In this document: piece by piece, positions 45,975-57,613 of the stretch
Layout of the letters: each line of letters begins with the position of its first letter
Position numbering within the stretch: position 1 is the first letter of the stretch
DNA from: Cyathus striatus
Lineage: Eukaryota; Basidiomycota; Agaricomycetes; Agaricales; Nidulariaceae
Reading direction: 5' to 3'
Assembly: GCA_025738555.1 (NCBI GenBank)
Contig: JAOVFP010000004.1
Coordinates: forward strand, 6,014,001 to 6,078,000
DNA length: 64,000 nt
Program-made: the position numbers and the translations under genes
The notes under the pieces: generated by a model
What the model saw: only the letters and a program-made list of their open reading frames with translations
The model's database searches: none
Told to the model about the DNA's origin: nothing

Positions 45975-47420
45975 GCCTTAGCGTATCGTTGTAATCGTAG
46001 ACGGCCAGGAGAAGGTGGTATGGCGTGGGTGGGAGAGGAGATATGAACGATAGCTGCTGTAGGAAGGTTTGGTGTGCTGGGGACGGTGGGTTGAGGTTGA
46101 GGTACCTGATTCACTGTGAGTTGACGTAGGCGTTAGGAAGGTTAGAACGAATGAACCTGATTCGTTCAATAACACAATCTATTCCGCCCAGCGTTCGTGG
46201 CACCAGCACAGTAACCGATGATGTCGAATGAAGTGCCCCTCTGGATGATACAGCCACACCCCATCCACCAAGTGCGTACGTAGTCTCCGAGAGACGTTTA
46301 TAAGGCGCCAGTTTGCCTCGGTGAAGGAACGTATGAGCTAATAGCAATCGACGTTCTCACTGTATTTGTATCTGAGCTGAGACTATCAACAACCGCACTG
46401 AACAAGACTGCTTACCATCTGTCCGCTTTATGATACTTGTCTGAGTTCTACGGCACTCTCATTCTTAACCAGCTGAGCTAGTGTTCGTTTATTCATTATA
46501 CATCAAAAGAACCTAATATTGAAGAGAATTAGTAACGCAGTTACTTAAAAGAATGAACAGAGCTTACGTTGGCGTGTTCAACACAGTGTAGGTACAGATT
46601 GACGGATTATTTTCAGCTCTGAGAGGGATGTTGACGGTATGGTGTTGTTCGGGAAGAGGAAGGATAGTCGGGGGATGCAGGCAGGAGTGGAAGACATCGT
46701 GGTAGTATGAGTGTTGAAATGAACAATGGGCGCATTCAGTGTAGAGAGCGTGAGAAACAAGATCGATGATGATGATCAGTTTCAAATCCTGATATCGACG
46801 ATGGAGTACCACGCTCAAACCACGCCTGTCGGTGTCATCGATTCCCCGAAGGGCCATGGATACAACGATGCACTAGTAATAACCACGTCTTCGCACCTAA
46901 ACAATACATTCAAACACACAGGTAAGTATACCTACCAGGTAGATCAATTTCATGATAAGTACACTGGTATCAAATCCAAATCAGCCTGAGATCGACGATA
47001 AACTACCACGTCTGTTCCACAGCATCGATTCTCCCATGTGCATGGGGCTTCGATGCAAAAGATCTAAGTATAGATTACAATCGATCCCACTGACCCACTA
47101 ATAATATCCATCTTCGCATCTAAGCCCACCTAAACAGCCCAATCGAATGGGTAGGTATGCACCAGGTACTTAGCTGGCTCTGTGATTCTGAATAGAAATC
47201 ATGTTCATTTACCTTTAGCGTTTGGATGAGATGGACTAGAATTAGGGTGCTGGATGGCTATAGTCGAGTCGAATCCACTGTCGCAAACTTCCGCTTCGAA
47301 GTGAACAGGTGTAGGATACAATTACGTAACGACACACGTGATATGTCCCGAGCAAGTCCCGAGTTGGTCCCAACTCCTCCTCGCGAACCGAGTCACCTCT
47401 ACCCGCATCTCTAGCCTCAG
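45975..47420. repeat. Direct duplicate, left copy
   Basis: Aligns by eye with 52285-53880 in the same orientation over most of its length: shared blocks include GGCCAGGAGAAGGTGGT, GTACCTGATTCACTGTGAGTT, AGTGCCCCTCTGGATGATAC, GACGGTATGGTGTTGTT, CCCACCTAA...CAATCGAATGGG and TTTAGCGTTTGG. GT-AG intron-like signals on the minus strand (GTAAGTTC...ATTAG near 46566) are conserved in both copies, so it may be part of a decayed intron-containing gene on the minus strand. No protein family is recognised. Confidence 0.6.
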
Positions 47421-48639
47421 CTATGCACACAAGACTTTCCTACCGCTACTACACGCAACAAATTCCAGAAAAACAGCCATCCGAGAGCACATATATAGCT
47501 CAGTCGTGGTGGAAAATGTGATATTGTGCCCGTCTTCTCTGGCACAGGACCCATCGTAGAAGACGCAACACGTCTGCTTTCACGGAGGAAGATATCTTGG
47601 GGAAGGACGTTGAGCTTGCTGGGGTTGTACATGGAAAGGTGAGGAAGTTGAGAAGTGTGAAACTGAGCTTTCTGACACTGACATAGATGCAGGTTCGCCA
47701 TTTTTGACTACGATGCACCTTCCGCCTACGGTGGTGTACGACCGTCAAGGCCCAGTACCCAAGAGTTCACGCAACAGCGATAATAACGCCTGTGTCTTCC
47801 CCTCTATCTACAATCTACCCATCTACGTCGACCTCCAACCACCTTCACCGTACAACGCCCCCCACACAACGTTTTGTATCCGCAGCAAGTGGCCGACAGT
47901 CCAGATCCTGTCGCTGGTCTCTGGCAAGTGAGGCAGCAAGCTGGGGTATGGCGCACCCGGGCAGCTGGCACTTGTGGTAATACATGTGGACGGATCCATC
48001 GCCCGAAAATTATCATTTCTCTCTTGCTTTAGACGTCTTCCGGTCCTATTTTATTAATAAATATGTAGATCACCACTCACACAGTCCACTACATAATAAG
48101 TAGAATGATTAATTGTTGCAATATATTAATTAAATCATGTCATGCTATGTTTTCCGACAGAATTTCAAGCTGGAAAGTCTCTAAGCTGATCGCCAACTTG
48201 CTGATGCTAGAGATGCGGGGAGACCAGTGAGGTTCGCGATCAACTCGGGATACTTACTACTTACTCTGTGTGGTTACTTAATTGTCTCAGCCCGAGAAAT
48301 CATGTGAGCGACTGTGAGTTGACTGGATCCTGATTGATTTTGACTGATGGCTGTAAGGCCACACCCGCACCTATTCACTTCGAAGTTACATAATGAAAAC
48401 TGAAAGCAATCGTTCATTTCCTTTTGTAAAGAGTGTCTGGGAGGACTGTCTCGTGCCAATACTTATTTTAAGACTGTTCCGAGTTCTTCGTCAAACATTC
48501 ACCCCTTCACAAACCGAGTTGATTATCAAGTTTATGTCAATGCTGCTAAAATAGTCCTATGCTCATTGGCCTGTATTATGAATGTATATAAGAAGTTTGG
48601 CCGCATTATAAGAGCTTTCTTAGCACAATCATGATTCAC
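47421..48639. other. Intergenic stretch, no gene recognised
   Basis: Frames between 47338 and 48016 on both strands are short and mutually overlapping, with no domain seen. From about 48060 the sequence is AT-rich. Confidence 0.35.
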
Positions 48640-48872
48640 CACAGCATCACTTTGACCATATACGGCCTTAATCAGACTGTAACAGATATCCGCGCCGGCA
48701 GCGAACAACACATATAAAAAGGTAACGAGGAATAACAACTACATACCTATTAGTTGAATAGCTTTAATATTGGAAGCGTCTATTGTTTGAACGTCTCCAG
48801 AGAGAAATCGTCGTTGGAGCTTCTCACGATGGTGGGGAAGGTTACGATACACCAAAATGCCACCGGTGATTA
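48640..48872 (+). pseudogene. Relic 5' end of a second NACHT gene
   Basis: Lies upstream of the NACHT gene in the same orientation and aligns with the gene's first 230 bp (49035-49265): ACGGCCTTAATCAGACTG versus ATGGCCTCAATCAGACTG, TGTTTGAACGTCTCCAGAGA versus TGTTTGAACATCTCCAAAAA, and TCGTTGGAGCTTCTCAC versus TCGCTGGAGCCTCTCAC, ending in AAATGCCACC versus AAGTGCCACC. Several stops and small indels; the NTPase part is absent. It shows a partial tandem duplication of the NLR locus. Confidence 0.65.
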
Positions 48873-48953
48873 ATTGATTGTTGGGTGATTGACCAATCAC
48901 TGGGTCAATGATACCTAATTTGGACACTGGAAAGAAACTTCAGGTGCTCTTGA

Positions 48954-48962
48954 TATATATAA
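48954..48962 (+). promoter_or_regulatory. TATA-like core promoter of the NACHT gene
   Basis: TATATATAA lies about 60-70 bp upstream of the ATG at 49024. Confidence 0.4.
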
Positions 48963-49023
48963 GTTCATTGTGTTGTACCGACTCCCTCGCAATTACTAGC
49001 ATTGCCTCCGCTTTCATCTATTC

Positions 49024-51248
49024 ATGCCAGACTCATTTCATCAAGCCAGCAACTTTGCCATTTATGGCCTCAATCAGACTGATATCCGTATCGATAGTGA
49101 TCAACGCAAAGCTAAAGGTGACCTGGAAATAAACTACCATAAACTTAGTACTAAACATCTGAGGAAACCACTAGTGTTTGAACATCTCCAAAAAGAAGTC
49201 GTCGCTGGAGCCTCTCACAATTCTGGCGAACGTTACGATGCACCTAAGTGCCACCCTGAAACACGAAAGGCAGTGATAAGCAATATTATGAGTTGGGTTG
49301 ATAGTGATGACGAATCATCAAGAATGATGTGGCTACATGGACCAGCCGGAGCCGGGAAGTCTGCCATCGCTCAAACCACTGCAGAGGAATGTGATAGGGA
49401 AGGGAAGCTAGCCGCTAGCTTCTTCTTTTCTCGATTTTCAGCAGAACGTAACAATAAGAATGGTCTTGTTGCAACAATTTCCTTCCAGCTTTGCATTTCA
49501 GTTCCTGCAGTGAAAGATTATGTTATCAAAAACATCGAAAAAAATCCGAAAATATTTGAGTCTAATGCTTGGACACAGATGCATGCATTGGTCATTGAGC
49601 CCTTTAGCTATGTGAAATCAGAAGGCAGTGTAACTGCTAGACTTATTATAATTGATGGATTGGATGAATGCCTAATCAGAAAGGATCAGGCTGAAATTAT
49701 TGAAGCTATTGCCAAGTCACTCTCTATGAACAGTGGATCACATCTCCGTGTTTTGTTGGCCAGCAGGCCTGAAGTCGAAATTCGACAGGCCTTTAATACA
49801 GATACTGTTTCTTCATTGTGCACTCAACTGGTCCTTGATGACACATTTAATCCTGACAAAGATATTGAGTTATATGTTAAAAGTCGATTTGAGACTCTCA
49901 AGCGTCATCATACATTGCACTCAACACTTTCTGTATCTTGGCCTTCAGATAATGCCATTGGTAAGATTGTTGAGAAGTCTTCTGGCCAGTTCATCTATGC
50001 ATCTACAGTGATGAGTTATATTTCAGATCCTCGACATAACCCTCGCACGCGACTGGATAAAATTCTCAACATCAAACCAATGAATGGTGAAATGCCATTT
50101 GCTCAGCTAGATGCACTATATTCCTTGATTCTCACAGTTTGTGAAGACTACTTGAAGGTAATTCCAATATTCGAAGCAATTATGTTCTTGGAGAGTCATG
50201 AATCATCTTATCATTATACACATGGCCTAGGAACACGGGTATTGGCCACATCTCAAGATCACCTAGGTTCACAAATCTTAGCCACATCTCAATATCTGGA
50301 TGCCTTTCTTTCTTTAGAAAATGAATGCTTGCTTCTTTTAGTTGATCTTCACTCAATTGTTGATGTGAGTAGTATTGGAAAGAAGCCAATCCGATTTCAT
50401 CATGCTTCGATGGATGATTTTCTTAAAGACCGTTCGCGTTCCCATCAATTTTACATTGATGAACATACAGCACATGCTCGGCTTTCAAGGTACTGCCTTA
50501 CTCATATTGTTAATATGGAACGGGAAAGCATACATTCATCAGGAATGCTCCCGGAGGATGTTTATATATACTGCGTAAAAAACTGCTTTCGTCATTTCAT
50601 TTCAAGTAATTGGGATGACAATGTTTGGGACTACATTTGTAAAGAGGGAATCCTAAAAGATAATAGTCATCAGAGACTGAAAGATTCTTTTCGTTCTCTT
50701 AGTGATTATCACTCAGCATTGGGTCATTTTCTTGATACCGCTTATACAAGGGTAAGCACTCCCTGTGAAGATAACTGTACAAATAAGACTAATATGTAAC
50801 ACAACCTATACAGGAACATGTTAAAGAAAGCATTCGAAAAATAATCGATTTTGAGTTCTTCTATCAGCTGCGGAAATGTCCCCAAGATGAGATATTCATT
50901 TTGTACTACTTGGTGCAACATCGAACGGCATCGGGGAGCGGGCAATATAGCTGGATTTGGGAACCTGCACCGAATTTACATGCTGAAAATTATGATGTCA
51001 TGCATGATATAAAACAATTTCGAAGTATAACTTACTGGTTCACCGCCCTGATGGAAAGCTCCAAGTATATCTACCACCTACCCAAAGATATACATGGAAA
51101 TGCTATGTGCAACCTGTTAGATGTTGCACATAATGAGTTTTCTGATTGGAACTCCGAGTTGGTGGATTTTTTACTTTGCTACATCACATATTATTAATAG
51201 TAATTATTATTGCAGGATATCTTTAATACTGTTCAACCATATCTTTAA
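49024..51248 (+). CDS. NACHT-domain NTPase (NLR/STAND protein, about 702 aa)
   Basis: Exons 49024-50751, 50814-51161 and 51216-51248; introns of 62 and 54 nt, the second with a weaker GTGGAT donor. Without that second splice the protein ends at 51197. N-terminus MPDSFHQASNFAIYGLNQTD, then HPETRKAVISNIMSWV, Walker A GPAGAGKS (about residues 105-112), the ASFFFSR block, Walker B LIIIDGLDE (about 207-215), and sensor ASRPE: the classic basidiomycete NACHT order. After the NTPase comes a helical region with FHHASMDDFL and SRYCLTH blocks, then exon 2 (RKCPQDEIFILYYLVQHRTA), also typical. No WD40, ankyrin or TPR repeats follow, so it lacks a repeat sensor. By family it is a signal-transducing ATPase for programmed cell death or non-self recognition. 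The reading frame is intact. Confidence 0.82.
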
Positions 51249-52284
51249 AGATTTACCAGTGTCAAGTACAATATTGACAACTCTTGTCACAAAATGGAGA
51301 TCCATGGAGAATTCCAGTGGATGGAGTGGTAACAACAGGCTGAAAGAATCAATTGGGTGCCATATAAATAATTATCAGAGAGTTCGTCCTATCGTTTTAT
51401 ATGCTTTATATTGTCATGATATCATTTTTCTGACACAGAAATGCGACCTGAAAAACCTGCGTATCTTTAAGGTATTTTTAGGCGATTTTGGACACAACAG
51501 AAAGTAAAATACCGGCAGAGGCGAAATTGGCAAGACCTATACGTAGTGGTATTCGTATGTCAATTTGCTTTCGAATTGGCAAGCTACGGGCTACGCAGAC
51601 TCATTGATAATAAACAATAAACACATGATCCATTTTAAATAGTTTTACAGCTATATTTTGTCACAATTCCAGTACTACTTGTTGAAATAAATGACACATC
51701 AACGACGACATCGTTGCATTTGACCTCAAAGCACGCAGGGGGAGAAAGCCAGAGGCAAACGGACAAGTATTTACGGTACATTGTAAACTACTTAAATACA
51801 TAAAATCAACAGTAGCACATTGTCAGTAAAATACATAATAGGTATAGTAACATATCTAAAAGCATATGTGGAGGTGGCATGGAATGATTATCATTGTGAC
51901 ATTTGAATAGGTAATATAACTCTACACTACTTAATCGTACTCTTCTCAATAAGTATCTGCATAAACCAAGGATGGACGGTTGATTCACTTCAAACCTGAA
52001 GCCTGATTGAAAAGTGCTCTAAATAATGTTTATATTTCCCCCTACCTATCGTATACCTACATGATTCCAGCGCTTATTTTCATCTGTATTGTTGTTAATT
52101 TTTACATAGCTCGGTAAAAGCTGAAGTTCGGACTACTCCATGGACCGTAGCACATAAGCTTAAGCGCAACTTGCGCATCGGTAAATTTGGTATGATTGAT
52201 GTCGAATATATATGTTTCTGTCTTCGCCCTTTCAATAGCCCCCACTCCTAGTATTACCCCTTGATTCTCATTGGTGTTGTTCAA
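51249..52284. other. Spacer downstream of the NACHT gene
   Basis: A frame continues to 51507 that overlaps the end of the NACHT gene in another phase; it looks like 3' untranslated sequence. The rest to 52284 is AT-rich without recognisable content. Confidence 0.4.
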
Positions 52285-53880
52285 CGAAGCCTTCGCGTAT
52301 CATCGTAATCCTAGGCGGCCAGGAGAAGGTGGTTTGGGAGGGGTGGGTGAGGGGATAACGAGGAACAGCTGTTGTGGGAAGGTTTGGGTTTCCGGGAACG
52401 GTCGGTTGAGGTTGAGGTACCTGATTCACTGTGAGTTAATGTAGGCATTAGGAAGATTAAAACGAACGAACCTGATTCGTTCAATAGCATAGTCTGTTCC
52501 ACCCAGTGTTTGTGGCACCAGTACAGTAACCGACGATGTCGGATGAAGTGCCCCTCTGGATGATACAGCCACACCGCATCAACTAAGTGTGTATGTAGTC
52601 TCTCAGGGATGTTTATAACGCGCCATTTCACCTCGGTGAAGGAGCGTATGAGCCAATAACGGATGGTCGACGGTCTCGCTGTATCTGAGCTAAGACTAGT
52701 ATCAACGACCGTATTGAACAAGACTGCTTACCATATACCAGCTTTATGATGCTTGTCTGAGTTCTACAGCAGACTCATTCCCAACCAGCTGCGCTAGTGC
52801 CTGTCTATTAGTTATACATCAGAAAAACCTAATATTGTAGAGAATTAGTAGCTGCGTTATAGAAAGGATGAACAGAACTTACGTTGGCATGTTCAACACC
52901 GTGTACGCATAGATTGAAGGAGTATTCGTAGCTCTGAGAGTGGTGTTGACGGTATGGTGTTGTTGGGGTAGAGGAAGGGTAGTCTGGTAGGAGTGGAAGA
53001 GTATCTGTGTTGACATTGAGCAGTCTGCGTGAGCACAGTCGCACAGCGAAGGAAGCGTGAGAGACAAGATCGACGTTCATGATCAGTATCAAATCCGAAT
53101 TCACCTGAAATCGATGACAGAGTACCACGCCCAAACCACGCTAGTCAATGCCATCGATTCTCCCAAGGGCCATGGATATGCATCGATTGCACTAATAATA
53201 ACCACATCATCGCAGAATCGCACCTATATATAAGCAACACATTTGAACACACAGGCAAGTATACTGGTAGACCAAACTCATAATAACTGTCTAGATGTCC
53301 GTCAATTATCAAATCTATATTAACCTGAGATCGACGATAGACTACCACGCCTGTTCCACAGCATCGATTCTCCCATGTACATGAGCCATCGATGTAAATC
53401 GGCTTAGTACGGATTGAAATCGATACTACTAATAATATCCATGCCCACCTAAGCAACACAATCGAATGGGCAGGTGTAAGTACCAGGTGGCAAGTAGTTA
53501 CCTCCATGATTTTGAATCGAAATCATGTTCGTTTAACTTTAGCGTTTGGCTAAGATGGATTAGAAGTAAAGTCGAATTCAAGAATCCACGATTACCAAAG
53601 GGACCTGATGGACCTGATGGGTGTTTTCATTTGAGGATCTAAACATTGTGAAAGAGAAAGGAGAGAGTTTAGAGCGATTTCGGATCCAGAGAGTTGTTGG
53701 ATTGATGTTGCCAGTTAGAACTGGGAGAGTCGAGACTTGTGCCCTTCGCGATGATGCATGATGTTTTGTAGTCGTAGTTACTTGTTTGGGTTCCGGAACG
53801 CATTACATAACAAGAACAGGTCCCGACTTGGTTCCGACCGACTCCCACTCTCTCACACACTCTTCTTCCTTCCCCTCGTC
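52285..53880. repeat. Direct duplicate, right copy
   Basis: Same orientation as 45975-47420, about 6.3 kb away. On the minus strand a 136-codon frame (52311-52721) and a 101-codon frame (52829-53134) correspond to frames in the left copy, but each copy has stops in frames that are open in the other, so neither is an intact gene. A conserved splice-like GTAAGTTC...ATTAG separates the two frames. The copies bracket the NACHT gene and its relic. Confidence 0.6.
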
Positions 53881-54056
53881 TCTCCACTCTCGTCGTACTA
53901 TTCCCTATTCACCGGGTCGAAGTCTTGAACAGCCCACGTAACAAAACGCCCGTTTGCGCATATGGCAAATAGGGAAGGAAATCTAAGCGAAATCGCAGGC
54001 TGCCTCCGCAAAGAAGAGCAAGGCTGCAGGATGCTTCACTGACATTGAGAAAGTAG
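53881..54056. other. Spacer before a possible gene
   Basis: No feature recognised. Confidence 0.3.
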
Positions 54057-54476
54057 ATGGAGTTAGGTCAGTTCGCCTTTCCTACCTGCCTCCTCATTTT
54101 ACTAACGTGCTTAGTGTTTTGTGATACGTTAAGCCACGGCCTACGACGGATACTTCGTCGCTTGCTCCAACCCCCGCCCCACCGACCCAGGCAGAGCATG
54201 GGCAGACACTGGAAGATAAGGATCGAAGAGCAAGGAAACGTCTCTTTCGAAGGAGGAAGGTACAGGGAGTCTTATGATGTGCATGCTAACGACATCAGTG
54301 AGTATTGTTTCTTGAATCCTCGTTGTGATCGTTGGCTCTGGAATAGCTCTTCTTTTCACTACTGGGGTTCCTTTATTCTTTGGTGTGTGGGCATTATGTC
54401 CTTTTATGCTCGGTGGAGGTGGGGGTATGACATGGGTAACCGCTACGGCGTGCTCCCCGAGCGTCTGATGAAGCAC
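54057..54476 (+). CDS. Possible spliced membrane-protein gene of unknown family
   Basis: An ATG at 54057 opens a 194-codon frame. Inside it a clean intron (54300 GTGAGTATTG to CTGGAATAG at about 54349) would join ANDI to a hydrophobic stretch, LLFTTGVPLFFGVWALCPFM LGG, ending in ACSPSV and TGA near 54470. An earlier GTCAGT...GCTTAG pair (about 54067-54114) could be a first intron. One membrane segment is plausible. I do not recognise the protein, and the gene model is tentative. Confidence 0.25.
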
Positions 54477-56588
54477 TTATCATCCCCCCGTGCTTATTCG
54501 AGCTGCGATGTGTCTGCTCTCGTTACACCAAGGAGTGGTAACCCTGTTCTGAGCTCTTGCACAACCGCACATTGTGCGCACTCGAATTCCCCGCTCTCCA
54601 TTGTTTTTCTGGTCTCGTTCGAGGACGAAGTGTCGGTGTGATGGTGCGGACGTTACGTATTGGTGGAGAGGAGATCAGATGTTCTCGTTCTTCGTCGCCC
54701 AAGCCATTCTTTTGCGATAGGCTGGTTGACGTTCTCCCCTCTGCCTTTTAACTCTACGCTTGAGTAGCGACGTATAGGTCCCCCGAGTACCGCATGTTTT
54801 TCGTGATTCTTATCTCGTTAGAATGCTGTATCCGGGTATGGACGTTTTTTGCCAGGGAGAACATCGTCGTATTGGTGTATCTTCACGAGGAGCGTGACAA
54901 GTTTTGTTAGCGGTCAACGCTCACCCTTTTCGCTCTCGTCTACGTCTGGTGGAGGCATGATGGCCTAGCCGGTACTACAAGACCTTTCGAACGAGAAGGT
55001 CGCCATTGTGCTCTCACGAGCTTTCTCTAGGGAAGGACTGCGACTTCCCCAAGGTCACTGCCCCTACGTGCGTCCTTAACACCTGCTCTGCCCAACGTCG
55101 TTCAGAAAGCCACGTCGCCACTGTTGGGTGTCTAGGTTCGTTGGGCAACGTGCCAGCCACGGGATGCTTGCATTATCAGGGCTTCGTTCATTACGATGGG
55201 ATGTTGTTTTGCATGCTGTATTGTTTTTGGAGTAGTGAATACCCAGCATGTAACAGCTGCTGCTGGCTGTGTTCATGCTCACTTCTGGGCCTGGCGTCTT
55301 CCTTTGTTATCGTAGTAGTGCAGTATTGCTGCCTAACGTCACGGCTCGGCCCTTACTGCCGACCTTCTATGCTGTGATATGGTCAAAGGGAGCTAGTGTA
55401 TGCTGTGAACGCTTGTGTCACAGTCGAATGACTCTGGTCCTAGAATGCCAGTCCTAGGTCGTCGATGACAGCTACACGCATCACCTGCCTCTTCTCTTAG
55501 TCCCTACCGTCTAACACTCTATATTCTCTATGTATTCATCTTCGCAATCCCCCCCCCGCCTTGTCACCCGCACTTAACAATCTTGCTAACTACCTTCACA
55601 GACTGAAGTTCAACCCAGCGGAAGTCTCTTCGCTAACCAGACTACTGGTCAAATCTTCTTCTACGATTAGGCACTGTAATTCAAGGCCAAAAATCCGCCC
55701 TCACTCCTCAACGCATCTTCTCTGGCTGGCGAAATGCTACCTTGACAGGGTGTAACTACCCTTGGAAACTGCGAACGCGCTGGTGGGGCATCCAAAGTAA
55801 CGAGTGAAAACCCTAGAAACGCGTGTCCAGGATGAGAGCATGAAGAAAATGGACATGGTGACTTGGAGTTTGTAATGGGAAGCACGAGAACGCTGTTGCG
55901 TATGTACCCTTTTCTCAACTAGTCGCGCCAGTACTTACTGTTTGATTACGTCTCCAGTGGTGCACTGCATGGGGTGCCAACGTCCCGTAGCCTTGGCCAC
56001 GAATCAAGAGAAGCTACGATGCCGGGCACGTCCTCGCATAGTTGCAACGCAGGCGCGTGAAGGACGTTGAGTGGAAGAAGTTTTGTTTGCCATTCGTATA
56101 TTATGCTCCTTGGAACCTGCAGATGCGCAGGCGGGGCTGCTGAAGTAGTGGGTGCATCTCGAATGACCTTCTGCATTTCTGGGGGAGGGAGTAGATAAGA
56201 GCATGGAATGCGGGTGAGGGGTTTTTCTTAAGGGCCGACTTGGAACTTGGGAAGGGGTTTTAGGAGAGGGCTAGGATGGCGGTTGTGTATGTTCCCTTCC
56301 TACAGCTTGGTGTGCCTGTATCTACTATTTAAATACATTTCCAGCGGTTCTCTTCTCTACCAACGGCCTTTTCAGAATGCTATTGCGTGGTCATTAATTG
56401 AATTGTCCATGATTAGAAAGGAGTTGGAGAGGAGGCTGAGGTTCAGACGCCATCACGTGATGATTTCGATCCCGTTCCAACTTTATTCCAACTTGCTGAT
56501 CTCCGCACCCACCTAAAAATTCAAATGATCTCGCTTGCCTCAGATACACCTCCCAATCCACACACCCCTACTCACTTTTTCTTTCAGA
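54477..56588. other. Gene-poor stretch with weak coding signals
   Basis: A Cys-rich frame at 55006-55377 and an acceptor-like TTCACAG at about 55602 followed by TEVQPSGSLFANQTTGQIFF hint at exons of an unidentified gene, but no consistent model can be built. A poly-C run sits at 55550-55557. Around 56285-56375 the frame contains CLYLLFKYISSGSLLYQRPF, similar to a minus-strand frame at 57535-57777. Confidence 0.3.
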
Positions 56589-57613
56589 ATGGAGGATGTC
56601 AACACAAACTATGGCCTATCGTGAGTATATTTATCAATACGCCCCCGCAAAGTGCATCTCACTTAGCAATCGCAAGTCCCACACTATGCAGCTTCATAGC
56701 GAACTCTATCAACCTACGTACCAAGTCCTTCAGAAATATCTACCATACAAAATTCTGTCGAATGTAGCAAAATGGCTATGTGCAGTATAGAAGCACAATT
56801 GCTGCTCATTCGCAAGTTCCGTGCGCTCCAGCGCTCGCTATTAGCGCCAATACGCAAGCTGCCGGGCAATGTTGTTGGAGAGATATTCATTCATGTAATA
56901 GGAGACGCTATCGACATCGGGGCAAGAGACGGGCAGATTTGGGCTCTACTGCAGGTCTGTGCTCGTTGGCGGAAGGTCATCGAACGCACCCCGGCGCTGT
57001 GGAGTAAATTTCATGTGGGGAAGAAAGAAGTATGACAGGCGACTATCTCCCACCGGATAGATATGTGTCTCTCTTTATCCTCACACCAACCGCGTGCTTC
57101 TACTTCCCGAAAGGCCACCGAGCTTGAGGAGGTTAGGCTGGAGCTCCAAGGCCGTATTAATTTGAAATTTACTATAGAGAATCAGATACGTTTGAGATCG
57201 ATTAAAAGGCTCACGTTGAAGAGGTGCCGCATTAATGGAGGAGATACTGTCTTAGCTCCCTCGAAGAACTGATATGGATCGACAACACACTGTGGGTAGA
57301 TAAATATGGAACCAATAGAGGGTCAAGAGATTTGGATATGTATACGCTACATACCTTGAAAGTCTCCTCTGGCGATCGTTTCAAGTTCTGGTCATATCTC
57401 AAAGCCCATCGTCTCACAAACCTCCATCTTCCAAACTGCGAAGGTAAACGTATCGGTGATTTTGTGGTATATGATCGGGATGGGAGTAAGCTGAATAGAA
57501 TGTTAAAATCATCTACATGGAGTCGAAAGAACGTTTACATGGACAGTTGTTCCAATGTATTCATGATTAGCACTATCAACGACGTTCCGAATATCGAGAA
57601 ATTAACTCTGTGA
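56589..57613 (+). pseudogene. F-box/LRR-type gene, degraded
   Basis: Exons 56589-56620, 56667-56717 and 56786 onward join in frame through introns of 46 nt and 68 nt. Exon 3 encodes IEAQLLLIRKFRALQRSLLA, then LAPIRKLPGNVVGEIFIHVI and VCARWRKVIERTPALWSKF, the typical basidiomycete F-box-like motif (LP.E...EIF.....VC..WR......P.LW). F-box proteins recruit substrates to SCF ubiquitin ligases. The frame then meets a TGA at 57033. Leucine-rich pieces follow in other frames: LEEVRLELQG, SIKRLTLKRCRI (57063-57272) and LHTLKVSSGDRF, RLTNLHLPNCEG, NIEKLTL (57332-57613). The stop and frame changes, together with the lack of good splice sites, indicate a pseudogene; short introns remain possible. Confidence 0.5.

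Noticed and set aside
45590..46357. Many overlapping ORFs of 65-87 codons on both strands
   Set aside because: No domain, no splice partners, and the corresponding frames in the duplicated copy at 52.3-52.8 kb are not conserved consistently.
54141..54476. Minus-strand proline-rich ORF of 111 codons
   Set aside because: It is opposite a plus-strand frame with better splice signals and a membrane segment; its composition looks like a shadow.
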